This document shows positions 51,889 through 60,838 of a DNA stretch of 64,000 bases, in pieces. The notes under the pieces were generated by a model. That model was not told the DNA's origin. It did not search any database and worked only from the letters and a program-made list of their open reading frames with translations. This stretch comes from an uncultured Brachyspira sp. (GTDB lineage Bacteria; Spirochaetota; Brachyspiria; Brachyspirales; Brachyspiraceae), in the NCBI RefSeq assembly GCF_944388875.1, contig NZ_CALXKQ010000005.1, positions 1-64,000 of the forward strand, written 5' to 3'. The position numbers and the translations under genes are program-made. Position 1 is the stretch's first letter; every line of letters starts with the position of its first letter.

Positions 51889-52325
51889 TGAAACATCCTG
51901 AAGTACAAAAAGAGAGAAAAATTGACAGTTGGTCATATACTTGGACTATTTCAATAATTCAAGATGACGGTATATGTATAGATCCTAATATTAATTTAGT
52001 AAGTAATATAGGTTGGGGAATAGATAGTGTTCATTGCAAATATAAAGATCATTATTTAGGTAATACTGAAACCTATAATATAGATACAATAAATCATCCA
52101 AAAGTGATAGAAACTAATACAGATATAGATGAATATGTATGTTATTATAGATTTAGTTTAAAAAATGCTGATGAGTATATAACATATTTAGAGGATATAA
52201 AGAATAATTTTGATAAATCTTCTAAAAAAATAAAAGAAATAATAAATAAAATATGTTGGTATATTCCTATTAGAAAATTAAGAGATAAATTTAGGGATAA
52301 TTTATATAAAAAGATTGGATTATGA
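51885..52325 (+). CDS. Glycosyltransferase, C-terminal part of a split gene
   Basis: A 146-residue open frame continuing the glycosyltransferase family after the frame change. IDSWSYTWTISIIQDDGICI and NINLVSNIGWG are the family's conserved C-terminal motifs. The rest is a helical tail rich in Lys and Asn. Its ATG overlaps the upstream TGA, so it might be translated by coupling, but neither half alone is a complete transferase. I treat the pair as one interrupted gene; a functional two-subunit form is unlikely but possible. Confidence 0.65.
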   Translation: MMKHPEVQKERKIDSWSYTWTISIIQDDGICIDPNINLVSNIGWGIDSVHCKYKDHYLGNTETYNIDTINHPKVIETNTDIDEYVCYYRFSLKNADEYITYLEDIKNNFDKSSKKIKEIINKICWYIPIRKLRDKFRDNLYKKIGL

Positions 52326-52402
52326 AATTCATATTTTGTAATATAAAAAAAATTATATATTAGTTTAAAGAAATCATTATGAAACGAGTATTAATTGTAT
52401 AT

Positions 52403-52438
52403 AAAGAGCTTTGCAATGTATTTTGTGAAGCTCTTTTT
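52403..52438 (+). terminator. Terminator after the split glycosyltransferase
   Basis: AAAGAGCTT (52403-52411) and AAGCTCTTT (52428-52436) form a perfect 9-bp stem followed by a T-run. Confidence 0.82.
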
Positions 52439-52573
52439 AATTAGTAATCAAAAAATTATGTTAACTATTTTTAGCTTTTTACTTGCATTCATAATTAATT
52501 TAGTATATTATTAATAGGAAATTAATATATAAAAACATTATTATAGTGTTCATATAATGGGGAGAATTAAAAT

Positions 52574-55177
52574 ATGACACATTTAGAATTAAGAGAAAAA
52601 TTTAAAGAGTTTTTTAAAAGTAAAAATCATGCTATAGAAAAATCATCTTCATTAATACCAATAGATGACCCTAGTCTTTTATTTACAACTGCAGGAATGC
52701 TTCAATTTAAGCCGTACTATGCTGGGATAAAAAAAGCTCCTTATTCAAGGGTTGCTACTATACAAAAATGCTTCAGACTTTCTGATTTAGAAAATATAGG
52801 AAAAACTGCAAGACATCATACATTTTTTGAGATGTTTGGTAATTTCTGCTTTATGGGAGATTATTTCAAAAAAGAGGCTATTGAATTTGCTTGGGAATTT
52901 TCTACTCAGGTTATAAAACTTCCTATAGAAAAAATATATGTTTCAATTTATGAAAAGGATGATGATGCTTTTAAGATTTGGAATGAGCATATAGGAGTTC
53001 CTAAAGAAAAAATAGTAAGACTTGGCAAAAAAGATAATTTCTGGGGACCTGCTGGGGATTCTGGAGCTTGCGGACCTTGCAGTGAGCTTTACATTGATAT
53101 GGGTGAAGAGAAAGGATGCGGAAAACCTGATTGTTTTGTTGGATGCGATTGTGAGAGATATTTGGAGTTTTGGAATTTGGTATTTAACGAGTTTTTCCAA
53201 GATGTTGATGGAAACTTATCGCCTCTTCCAAATGTAGGTATAGATACTGGAATGGGACTTGAAAGACTTTGCTATATAACGCAGGGAGTAGAAAGCAATT
53301 ATCAAACTGATGTAATGAAGCCTATAGTTGATGCTATAGTAAAAAAATTAAATGTTAAATATGATGATAAAAATAAAACTAAAATTAATTTAATAGCTGA
53401 TCATTTAAGAGCATTGGTTTTTGTAATAGCTGAAGGATGCACTCCGTCCAATGAAGGCAGAGGATATGTATTAAGAAGACTTTTAAGAAGAGCTTTAAAA
53501 ACGGCTAATGATTTTGGTTATAAGTCTGATTTTTTGAATGAGCTTACTGGTTCTGTTGTCGGAGTATACGGAACTATATATGATAATCTTCCTAAAGAAG
53601 AAGAAAATGTGAAAAGAATATTAAAAGAAGAAGAAAATAAATTTATAAATACAATATCTGCTGGAATGAATAAACTTTATGCTGTAATGGAAGAAAATAA
53701 AGAGAGTAAAATAATAAAAGGCTCTGATGCATTTATGCTTTTTGACACCTATGGACTTCCTCTTGATATAACAGAAGAAGAGGCTTCAGATCATGGTTTT
53801 ACTGTAGATAAAGCTGGCTTTGAAGAGGCTATGGAAGAGCAGAAAAAAAGAAGCAGAGGTGCAGACAGCGATAAAAAATCTAAATTTGGATATGTAGAAA
53901 AAATCGAAACCAAATATGTAGGCGAAGATTATCAGGCTATGATTAAAGGTATCAATGCCAAAATAGAAGCAATATATGAAGAAGGAAATAAGAAGGACAG
54001 TACTTCAAGTTCTAAAGCTGTTATAATTACAGATGTATCTCCTTTCTACGGAGAAATGGGAGGACAGGTTGGAGATAACGGATATATAGAAAACTCTAAA
54101 GGAGAAATATCAAAAGTTGTAGATACACAGAAAAAAGAAAACACTGTTATAATGATAGTTGATTGCGATAATCATACTTTGAAAGTAGGAGAAGAAGTAA
54201 AGCTGTTCGTTAATATAGACAGAAGAAACTCTATAAGAAAGAATCATACAGCAACACATATATTACAGAAAGTTCTTGAACTTACTCTTGGAAGCCATGT
54301 AAATCAGGCTGGAAGTTTTGTATGCGAGGATTATCTAAGATTCGACTTTACTCATCCAGACTCCATATCAGAAGATACATTAATGATCATAGAAAATCAG
54401 GTTAATGATGTAGTATTTAAATCAATGCCTGCTGTTATAAAATACATGCCTAAAGAGGAAGCTATTTCATGCGGTGCTAAGGCATTATTCGGAGAAAAAT
54501 ATCCTGATACTGTAAGAATACTCAATATTGGAGATGGTTTTTCAGTTGAGCTTTGCGGAGGAAGTCATTTGACAAATACATCCGAAGTTGGTTATTTCCA
54601 TATAGTCAGCGAGGGTTCTGTGGCAAGCGGAGTAAGACGTATAGAAGCTATAACTGGGCTTAAGGCAGCAAGAGAAGCTACAAAATTATTTAATAAAGTA
54701 AAAGGATTAACTCATATACTTGGTGCTACTAAAGTAGATGAACTCAGCATAAGAGCTGAAAACTTACAAAATGAAGTAAAAAAACTTCAAAAAGAAAATA
54801 AGCAGTTAAAAACTTCAGGAGCTTCTGCTGTTTCATTTATGGAGAATTTTGAAGATTTAAATGGAATTAGATTCTATAACTTGGAGTTTAATGAAGATAT
54901 AAAAGGTGTAAGACTTTATGCTGATACTATAAAAGAAAGGGTAAAAGATGGTATTAGTATAATGATAAGCAAAACTGATTCATCTAACTCTATACTTGTA
55001 CAGGTTACTGGAAAAGCTTTAAAAGAAAAAAATATATCAGCAAATAATATAATAAAAGATATTATTGCTGCTGCAGGCGGACGCGGAGGCGGAAAAGATA
55101 CATTTGCACAAGGTTCTATAGAGAATGTACAAAAAGCTAAAGATGAGATTAACAAAATAAAAAGTAAATGGTTATAA
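52574..55177 (+). CDS. alaS: Alanyl-tRNA synthetase AlaS
   Basis: An 867-residue class II synthetase that charges tRNA-Ala. The catalytic core has LFTTAGMLQFKPYYAG, RHHTFFEMFGNFCFMGDYF and GIDTGMGLERLCYI. The editing domain is intact, with the zinc-binding NHTATHILQKVL and the ELCGGSHLTNTSEVG motif. The C-terminal oligomerisation/DHHA1 region ends in AAGGRGGGKDTFAQGS. Length is standard. A GGGGAG precedes the ATG by about 9 bases. The lipoprotein gene 55185 follows after 7 bases with no separate ribosome site. Confidence 0.97.
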   Translation: MTHLELREKFKEFFKSKNHAIEKSSSLIPIDDPSLLFTTAGMLQFKPYYAGIKKAPYSRVATIQKCFRLSDLENIGKTARHHTFFEMFGNFCFMGDYFKKEAIEFAWEFSTQVIKLPIEKIYVSIYEKDDDAFKIWNEHIGVPKEKIVRLGKKDNFWGPAGDSGACGPCSELYIDMGEEKGCGKPDCFVGCDCERYLEFWNLVFNEFFQDVDGNLSPLPNVGIDTGMGLERLCYITQGVESNYQTDVMKPIVDAIVKKLNVKYDDKNKTKINLIADHLRALVFVIAEGCTPSNEGRGYVLRRLLRRALKTANDFGYKSDFLNELTGSVVGVYGTIYDNLPKEEENVKRILKEEENKFINTISAGMNKLYAVMEENKESKIIKGSDAFMLFDTYGLPLDITEEEASDHGFTVDKAGFEEAMEEQKKRSRGADSDKKSKFGYVEKIETKYVGEDYQAMIKGINAKIEAIYEEGNKKDSTSSSKAVIITDVSPFYGEMGGQVGDNGYIENSKGEISKVVDTQKKENTVIMIVDCDNHTLKVGEEVKLFVNIDRRNSIRKNHTATHILQKVLELTLGSHVNQAGSFVCEDYLRFDFTHPDSISEDTLMIIENQVNDVVFKSMPAVIKYMPKEEAISCGAKALFGEKYPDTVRILNIGDGFSVELCGGSHLTNTSEVGYFHIVSEGSVASGVRRIEAITGLKAAREATKLFNKVKGLTHILGATKVDELSIRAENLQNEVKKLQKENKQLKTSGASAVSFMENFEDLNGIRFYNLEFNEDIKGVRLYADTIKERVKDGISIMISKTDSSNSILVQVTGKALKEKNISANNIIKDIIAAAGGRGGGKDTFAQGSIENVQKAKDEINKIKSKWL

Positions 55178-55184
55178 AATATAG

Positions 55185-55829
55185 ATGATTATAAATAAGA
55201 ATTTAAGTATTTTAATTTTCATAATAGCTTCTATGCTGTTATTATCATGTTCTGAAAAGGATGTTACTTTAAGAAGGCTTGATGATGTTCATAAGGCGGA
55301 GAAAAAACTTGCTAAAAACCCAAATGATGAAGAGGTTATATTAGAAGTTATTAATGCTGCACAAAATGGCGGGAGAGAGGTGCGTGCTGAGGCTGTATGG
55401 CTTTTAGGAAATATAGAGGCTGATATTGCTTATAGTGATTTTCTGCGTGCAAGTGTTGAAGACCCTGATTTTAATGTAAGATGCTTAGCTGTGCTTGGGC
55501 TTGGAAAATTAGATGCTAAAAATGCTGAGGCTATAGATAGGATAAAGAGAGCGATTTCTGATACAGATTTGCAGGTACAAATAGAGGGATTAAAAGTTGC
55601 AGGACGTTTGCAGGCTAATGAGCTTTTAAACCCAATACTTGAAAGTTTATCAAGTAAAAATAAATGGGTTAGAATGGCTGCTATTGAAGCTTTGAAAGAT
55701 TATGATGATGCCAGAGTTGACAGATCTCTTAATTTGCTGTCTTCTACTGATCAGGATATAGCTGTTAGAGCTCTAATAAAACAGGTTATAAGCTATAGAG
55801 AAGAAAATAATAATAACGCAGAGGAATAG
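55185..55829 (+). CDS. HEAT-repeat lipoprotein
   Basis: A 214-residue lipoprotein. The signal ends in the lipobox LLSC with Cys at 22. The rest is built of HEAT/PBS-type repeats: VRAEAVWLLGNIEADIA, VRCLAVLGLGKLDAKNA, VQIEGLKVAGRLQ and VRMAAIEALKDYDDARV. Such proteins act as protein-binding scaffolds. It follows alaS by 7 bases without a clear Shine-Dalgarno sequence, so it may be translated by coupling. Two further small genes follow closely. The binding partner is unknown. Confidence 0.82.
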   Translation: MIINKNLSILIFIIASMLLLSCSEKDVTLRRLDDVHKAEKKLAKNPNDEEVILEVINAAQNGGREVRAEAVWLLGNIEADIAYSDFLRASVEDPDFNVRCLAVLGLGKLDAKNAEAIDRIKRAISDTDLQVQIEGLKVAGRLQANELLNPILESLSSKNKWVRMAAIEALKDYDDARVDRSLNLLSSTDQDIAVRALIKQVISYREENNNNAEE

Positions 55830-55842
55830 GAAATAATAAGAA

Positions 55843-56619
55843 ATGAAGATAAAAATTTATATATTAGCTATAACAGCATTATTTATATTTGTTTCATGTG
55901 CCAGCAAATATTCTTATGTGAGAGTTGATGAGATTATAAATAAACAAAGAACAATTGCAGTTGCATCTTTTACATTTCCAAAAAGCATGACAAATCAGTA
56001 TTATGACAGACTTAAATATTTAAACACAGAAATTTATACAGATTTTGTATTAAACAGTTTCATAAGCAATTTTAATTCTCAAAATGAAATGGTTAAACTT
56101 GTAACCTTAAAAGAGGCTATAGGAGATGATGAATTTGCATCTCTTCCTAGTGATTATTATTATGTATTAGGGTCTGATTATGTGGCGGCTACTGGAACGC
56201 TTGCAGTTGACGGCGATGTTTTTTCACTTTTAAAAGAAAAAAATATTGACGGTCTAATGTATGCTCATGCTTCTATGTCTTTTTGGTCCCAGAAGGTTAA
56301 TATAGATTTTGAGATTTATGATAATGAGGGTAACTATTTATGGATAGATTACTTGGATGGAGATTCATATCATATTATAGGCGACACAGGAGCTCCTACA
56401 AGGCAGACGGCTTATGAAATAGTTATTGCAGATGTAATGAAATATCAGCAAAGACATGCCGAAGAGCTATATATCATTATAGATCAAGCTATATCGAATG
56501 GTGTAAGCAAACTCAAAGGCAAAACACCGTATGCATTTAACACCAATGATATTTTATTTACACAAAAAACATTTAGTTTAACCAATGAAGATTATGCAAA
56601 AAAGGCAGGTATAAATTAA
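55843..56619 (+). CDS. Lipoprotein of unknown function, 258 residues
   Basis: A lipoprotein whose signal ends in the lipobox FVSC with Cys at 19. The mature chain has a mixed alpha/beta pattern, beginning IAVASFTFPKSMTNQYY and containing LMYAHASMSFWSQKVNIDFE and NYLWIDYLDGDSYH. This pattern resembles GNA1162/LPP-type lipoproteins that adopt a TolB-like N-terminal fold, but I cannot name a family with confidence. The stop TAA overlaps the next ATG (TAATG), so translation is coupled. Function unknown. Confidence 0.78.
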   Translation: MKIKIYILAITALFIFVSCASKYSYVRVDEIINKQRTIAVASFTFPKSMTNQYYDRLKYLNTEIYTDFVLNSFISNFNSQNEMVKLVTLKEAIGDDEFASLPSDYYYVLGSDYVAATGTLAVDGDVFSLLKEKNIDGLMYAHASMSFWSQKVNIDFEIYDNEGNYLWIDYLDGDSYHIIGDTGAPTRQTAYEIVIADVMKYQQRHAEELYIIIDQAISNGVSKLKGKTPYAFNTNDILFTQKTFSLTNEDYAKKAGIN

Positions 56620-56909
56620 TGGCACAAAAACAAAAAGTTGAATTAAACTTCAGCGATGTAGATGATTTTCATTTTAAAGCTCCTTTAAAAGGATATATAA
56701 CTAAAATAGCTGACGATCACTTTGTTATTAATAATGATGACTTGGCTATAAAGGGAAACGGAAAAACTCCTAAAGAGGCGGCAGAAATGCTAAAGGAACA
56801 ATTTATAGTACTTGCTAATGATGTTATGTACAAATCAAAATATGCTCCTTTAAGTGAAAGAGAAAGAAAGAAGGTTAATATTATAAAGTCTATATGCGAT
56901 ATTTTATAA
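56619..56909 (+). CDS. Small protein of unknown function, 96 residues
   Basis: I do not recognise this protein. It is soluble and hydrophilic. A short beta-rich region (GYITKIADDHFVINNDDLAI) is followed by a helix (KTPKEAAEMLKEQFIVLAND) with a HicB-like layout, but the match is not strong. Its ATG overlaps the stop codon of the lipoprotein gene by one base, so it is co-translated. A cytoplasmic partner of the two lipoproteins is improbable. Its role is unknown. Confidence 0.7.
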   Translation: MAQKQKVELNFSDVDDFHFKAPLKGYITKIADDHFVINNDDLAIKGNGKTPKEAAEMLKEQFIVLANDVMYKSKYAPLSERERKKVNIIKSICDIL

Positions 56910-56987
56910 TATTAACTTTATTTTTATAATTAATATTGCCGAAAATTCTAAAATTAATATATAATAATTTTTTATGGTATAAAAAAT

Positions 56988-58253
56988 ATGGTAAAAAGAC
57001 TTACACTTAAAAACGGTATCAGGGTTGTTCTTGAGAGAATGCCTATGCTTGACACCGTATCAATAGGATTCGTATTCCTAACAGGCAGTGCTAATGAATC
57101 TAAAGATGAAAATGGATATACTCATTTTATAGAGCATATGCTATTTAAAGGAACTCATGATCTTACAGCTAAAGATATAATAAGACATATAGAAGGCGTA
57201 GGCGGAATATTTAATGCTTTTACCTCAAGACATTTAACAACATTCTATATAAATATAATATCTAAATATTTTAACAGAGCCATAGATACATTGGAAAATG
57301 TTATAATGAACTCAGCATTTAGAGAAGATGATATAGAAAAAGAAAAAAAAGTAATTATAGAAGAATTAAAAATGTCAAATGATACTCCTGAGGAAATAAC
57401 AGCAAATCAATTTTTTGCAAATGCCTATAAAGGAACATCTATGAGTTTTCCTATAGGAGGAAATATAAGCAATATAAAAAAAATAAGCAGAGATAAAGTA
57501 TACAGTTATTTTAAAGAACATTTTAATTCAAATAATTTGATAATATCAGTAGCTGGAAATTTTGATGTAGAATATGCTGTAAAAAGATTATCAAAAATAC
57601 AGTTAGAAAAAAAATCTAAAACGCTTAATGAAAGTCTGCCTTTTTACTATAAAACAATAACTAAAGAAAAAAAAGAGCTTCATCAGGTTTATTTTTCATT
57701 GGTAAAGCCTTCATACAATGCATGCGATAGCAAAAAAAGATATGCCATGAACATAGTTAATGATATATTTGGAGGAAGTGCTTATTCAAGACTGTTTCAG
57801 GCTATAAGGGAAAATAAAGGTCTATGCTACAGTATATACAGCTATAATTCAAGCTTCATAAATGGCGGTACTTTTGAGATACATGGCTCTACCAGCTTAG
57901 ACAGATACAAAGAAACTATAGAAAGCATTTATTATGAGGTAGAAAAACTTCTTAGTGAAAGAATATCAGAAGAAGAACTTGAAGAGGCTAAAGAAAGCTA
58001 TAAAAGTTCTATGGCATTTAGCAAATTTAATGCAGAATCTATAATGAATAAAAATGCCAGAAATGAATTGTACGCTTCTAAATATATTTCATTTAAAGAT
58101 ATTTATAAATATATAGACAGTGTAAATCTAAAATTGGTTAATGAAGTTATAGATGAAAAATTATCAGATAAAAAATTCTTTTTAACATCAGTAGGCGAAT
58201 CAGGAACTAAAGATATAAGCAATAAATTAACTAAAAAATTAAAGCTTAATTAA
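56988..58253 (+). CDS. M16-family zinc peptidase
   Basis: A 421-residue pitrilysin/processing-peptidase-like protein. The inverted zinc motif H-x-x-E-H is visible as HFIEH (46-50), and the downstream glutamate lies in the EKEKKVIIEELKMS segment. The C-terminal half keeps the family pattern FGGSAYSRLFQAIRENKGLC. Bacterial homologues process short peptides in the cytoplasm. No Shine-Dalgarno sequence is seen before the ATG; a TTGCCG-N18-TATAAT pair (56936-56965) would start transcription about 16 bases upstream. It is convergent with rarA, 3 bases apart. Confidence 0.92.
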   Translation: MVKRLTLKNGIRVVLERMPMLDTVSIGFVFLTGSANESKDENGYTHFIEHMLFKGTHDLTAKDIIRHIEGVGGIFNAFTSRHLTTFYINIISKYFNRAIDTLENVIMNSAFREDDIEKEKKVIIEELKMSNDTPEEITANQFFANAYKGTSMSFPIGGNISNIKKISRDKVYSYFKEHFNSNNLIISVAGNFDVEYAVKRLSKIQLEKKSKTLNESLPFYYKTITKEKKELHQVYFSLVKPSYNACDSKKRYAMNIVNDIFGGSAYSRLFQAIRENKGLCYSIYSYNSSFINGGTFEIHGSTSLDRYKETIESIYYEVEKLLSERISEEELEEAKESYKSSMAFSKFNAESIMNKNARNELYASKYISFKDIYKYIDSVNLKLVNEVIDEKLSDKKFFLTSVGESGTKDISNKLTKKLKLN

Positions 58254-58256
58254 TTT

Positions 58257-59564
58257 TCATATATGCTTTTCAATCCATTCATATCGTTTTTTAAGCTCAC
58301 GCTCCTCGCCTATATCAACAGGATCATAATAATTTTTCTTTATGCCTTTTTCTAAATAATCCTGCTTTACTATATGATAAGGAAAATCATGAGGATATTT
58401 ATATTCTTCATCGCTTTTTTTATCGAATGATGCCGAATGATTATCCTTTAAATAATTTGGAATAGAATATAACTCACCATTTCTTATATCTCTCATAGCC
58501 TTATTAATAGCATTATAAGCAGAGTTTGATTTTGGGCATAATGCCAAATATATTGTAACTTCTGCCAGAGGTATTCTTCCTTCAGGCATTCCTATAAAAT
58601 CAATAATGCTCACAAGAGAAGCAGCAATATTCATAGCATTAGGTTCAGCCAAACCTATATCTTCCGAAGCTAATATGCATAAACGTCTTGCTATATATCT
58701 AGGGTCTTCTCCTGATTCAAGCATTCTAGCCAAATAATAAACGGCAGCATTAACATCGCTTCCCCTTACACTTTTTATAAAAGCACTTATCGTATTATAA
58801 TGCTCATCCTCATCAAATGTTAATGACTGCTTGCTTGTAACATCTTTTACTATCTCTTCAGTAATAGTAAGTCTTTCTTTGGTTTCATCTATCTGAGTTG
58901 CTAAATATGAAGCCTCAAGATATGTAAAAGCCTTTCTAACATCCCCATGAGAATAGCGTACTATTAAATTTACAGCTTCCTCTTCAATATCAACATCCGA
59001 CTCCCCTAACCCTCTTTTATCTTTAACAGCTTTTTCTATGGCTTCTCTAATATCATTATCATCCAAATTTTTAAACTCGAAAAGCATTATACGTGAAAGC
59101 AGAGCATTATTAAGATAAAAATACGGGTTTTGAGTTGTGCTTCCTATAAGTATTACAGAACCATTTTCAACAGCTGGAAGAAGAGCATCCTGCTGACTCT
59201 TATTAAATCTGTGTATCTCATCTATAAAAAGAATGGTCTTTTTTCTATTTTCTAAATTCTTTTCTGCCTTTTTAATAGCCTCTCTTATTTCAGATACATT
59301 TGAAAGCACAGCATTAAGTTTTATATATTCGCTTTTAGTTTTTTTTGCTATTATTGAAGCTACAGTTGATTTCCCTACACCTGGAGGACCGAAGAAAACC
59401 ATAGATGTAATTTTATCTTTATCTATCATTTTCCTTAAAGTTTTATCAGGAGCTAATATATGTTTCTGACCGAAAACTTCTTCTATTGAAAGAGGACGCA
59501 TTCTCTCAGCCATAGGCTTAAAAGAATTATCGCTTTCTTCAAAATCAAACATTGAGTTTTTCAA
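58257..59564 (-). CDS. rarA: Replication-associated recombination protein RarA (MgsA)
   Basis: A 435-residue AAA+ ATPase of the RarA/MgsA/WRNIP1 family, which acts at stalled forks. Walker A is FFGPPGVGKST, Walker B is ILFIDEIHRFNKSQQDALLP, and the sensor motif GSTTQNPYF follows. The C-terminal tetramerisation domain keeps DPRYIARRLCILASEDIGLA. The start is a TTG at 59564, with GAGG 6 bases upstream; the next ATG (59552) is too far from that site. It overlaps the upstream unknown gene by 20 bases, so the two are one transcript. Confidence 0.95.
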   Translation of the reverse strand: MKNSMFDFEESDNSFKPMAERMRPLSIEEVFGQKHILAPDKTLRKMIDKDKITSMVFFGPPGVGKSTVASIIAKKTKSEYIKLNAVLSNVSEIREAIKKAEKNLENRKKTILFIDEIHRFNKSQQDALLPAVENGSVILIGSTTQNPYFYLNNALLSRIMLFEFKNLDDNDIREAIEKAVKDKRGLGESDVDIEEEAVNLIVRYSHGDVRKAFTYLEASYLATQIDETKERLTITEEIVKDVTSKQSLTFDEDEHYNTISAFIKSVRGSDVNAAVYYLARMLESGEDPRYIARRLCILASEDIGLAEPNAMNIAASLVSIIDFIGMPEGRIPLAEVTIYLALCPKSNSAYNAINKAMRDIRNGELYSIPNYLKDNHSASFDKKSDEEYKYPHDFPYHIVKQDYLEKGIKKNYYDPVDIGEERELKKRYEWIEKHI

Positions 59565-60543
59565 TATGTTCCTCTACAAGCGGTATATAATTCATTATAT
59601 TTTCTATTCTTTCTTTTATTTCATATTCAAGTAAATCTGCTATTGATATATAATCTTCATTAGCAAATGCTTCTAAAACATTATTCATCATATCATTAAA
59701 ATCACTTATAGCATCAGAAAGAGTAACAGAATTCAAAGAAATCTGAGAATAATCTATTGAATAGATAGCAGCTGCTGTTGAAAGTATGCTGAATGAAAAA
59801 CTTACTATACGTGAAAATTTTTCTGCATATATAAAGGCATCCTTATCATTTCCAGACTGAAGTTTATTAACAATAGATTCTAATATATCCAATATCAAAG
59901 GAAGAAATTTAGGAAGACTTCCAATTTTATATAATGCATTGCTGCTTGTAATATTGCTTGCAAATAAAGCTATAGTATTTATTTTAGCCTCTTCTATAAC
60001 AAGCTCCATAGCAGGAATCATTTTTTCTTTCAAAAACGGCTTGAACTCCTCATTAAAGAACTCTATGTTTTTTTCTAAATTATCAGATAAAGAATTAAAT
60101 CTTTCCAATTTCACTTCAAGCATTTTTATTAAATGTATAATTCCGTAAGACTCCAAACTCATATTAAATAAGAATATGGCTCTAGGCACTGAATCAAGTA
60201 TCCAAGATATTCCGTCTTTTAATGCTTCAATATCTTTCTGAGTTAAAGACTCGCCCGCTGTATTGCATACATTTTCAATATATTCCATTATTGACATAAT
60301 AGAATAAAGAGAATACTCAGCATGACTTAATGCTTCAACTTCTATTTTTTCTATTCCATCTATAGGTATTGTTTCATATTCTTCATCTATATATGGCTGA
60401 AGCTCCCTTTCATCTATAATAACCTTGTTAATAAGAAAATCATTAGAATTACACCATTCTTCTATTGGCTTTAATATTTCATAAGCATTTTCTTCATTTT
60501 CTAACATTACTGATAATTCTTTGCCGTTTATAAATATTTTCAT
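59545..60543 (-). CDS. Protein of unknown function, 332 residues
   Basis: I do not recognise this protein. The first 75 residues are alpha/beta (MKIFINGKELSVM, then VIIDERELQPYIDEEYE); the remaining 255 are helical, with no signal peptide. Segments such as SLESYGIIHLIKMLEVKLER suggest a coiled or helical-bundle structure. No ribosome site is visible before the ATG. It overlaps rarA by 20 bases, so they are co-transcribed; a role with RarA is possible but nothing in the sequence shows one. Confidence 0.7.
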   Translation of the reverse strand: MKIFINGKELSVMLENEENAYEILKPIEEWCNSNDFLINKVIIDERELQPYIDEEYETIPIDGIEKIEVEALSHAEYSLYSIMSIMEYIENVCNTAGESLTQKDIEALKDGISWILDSVPRAIFLFNMSLESYGIIHLIKMLEVKLERFNSLSDNLEKNIEFFNEEFKPFLKEKMIPAMELVIEEAKINTIALFASNITSSNALYKIGSLPKFLPLILDILESIVNKLQSGNDKDAFIYAEKFSRIVSFSFSILSTAAAIYSIDYSQISLNSVTLSDAISDFNDMMNNVLEAFANEDYISIADLLEYEIKERIENIMNYIPLVEEHIEKLNV

Positions 60544-60838
60544 CTTGGTACCATAAAATTAAATTTTTTTATCATAATAAATTTCGGATTTTTTAAACTT
60601 ATCAATAATTATTTTTAAATTTATATAAGAAATTAAAGAATATAAAAATAAAAATTAACTTTACTAAACTTAATATACATTACATTTTTTTATACAAAAA
60701 CATATAACCTGCTATAGTTTTTTTACAAATATTAGTCAAAATTCAGACAATATAAAAAAGTTATTGAAAATATAAAAATAATTATTAGATTATAGTTCGA
60801 TAAATATGAAAATATTGAATATGGGAGCGGATTGACTT

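Noticed and set aside
60796-60803. TTCGATAA before the chemotaxis receptor as a sigma-28 promoter
   Set aside because: No TAAA-like -35 lies 14-16 bases upstream, so the match is only to the -10 and may be chance.
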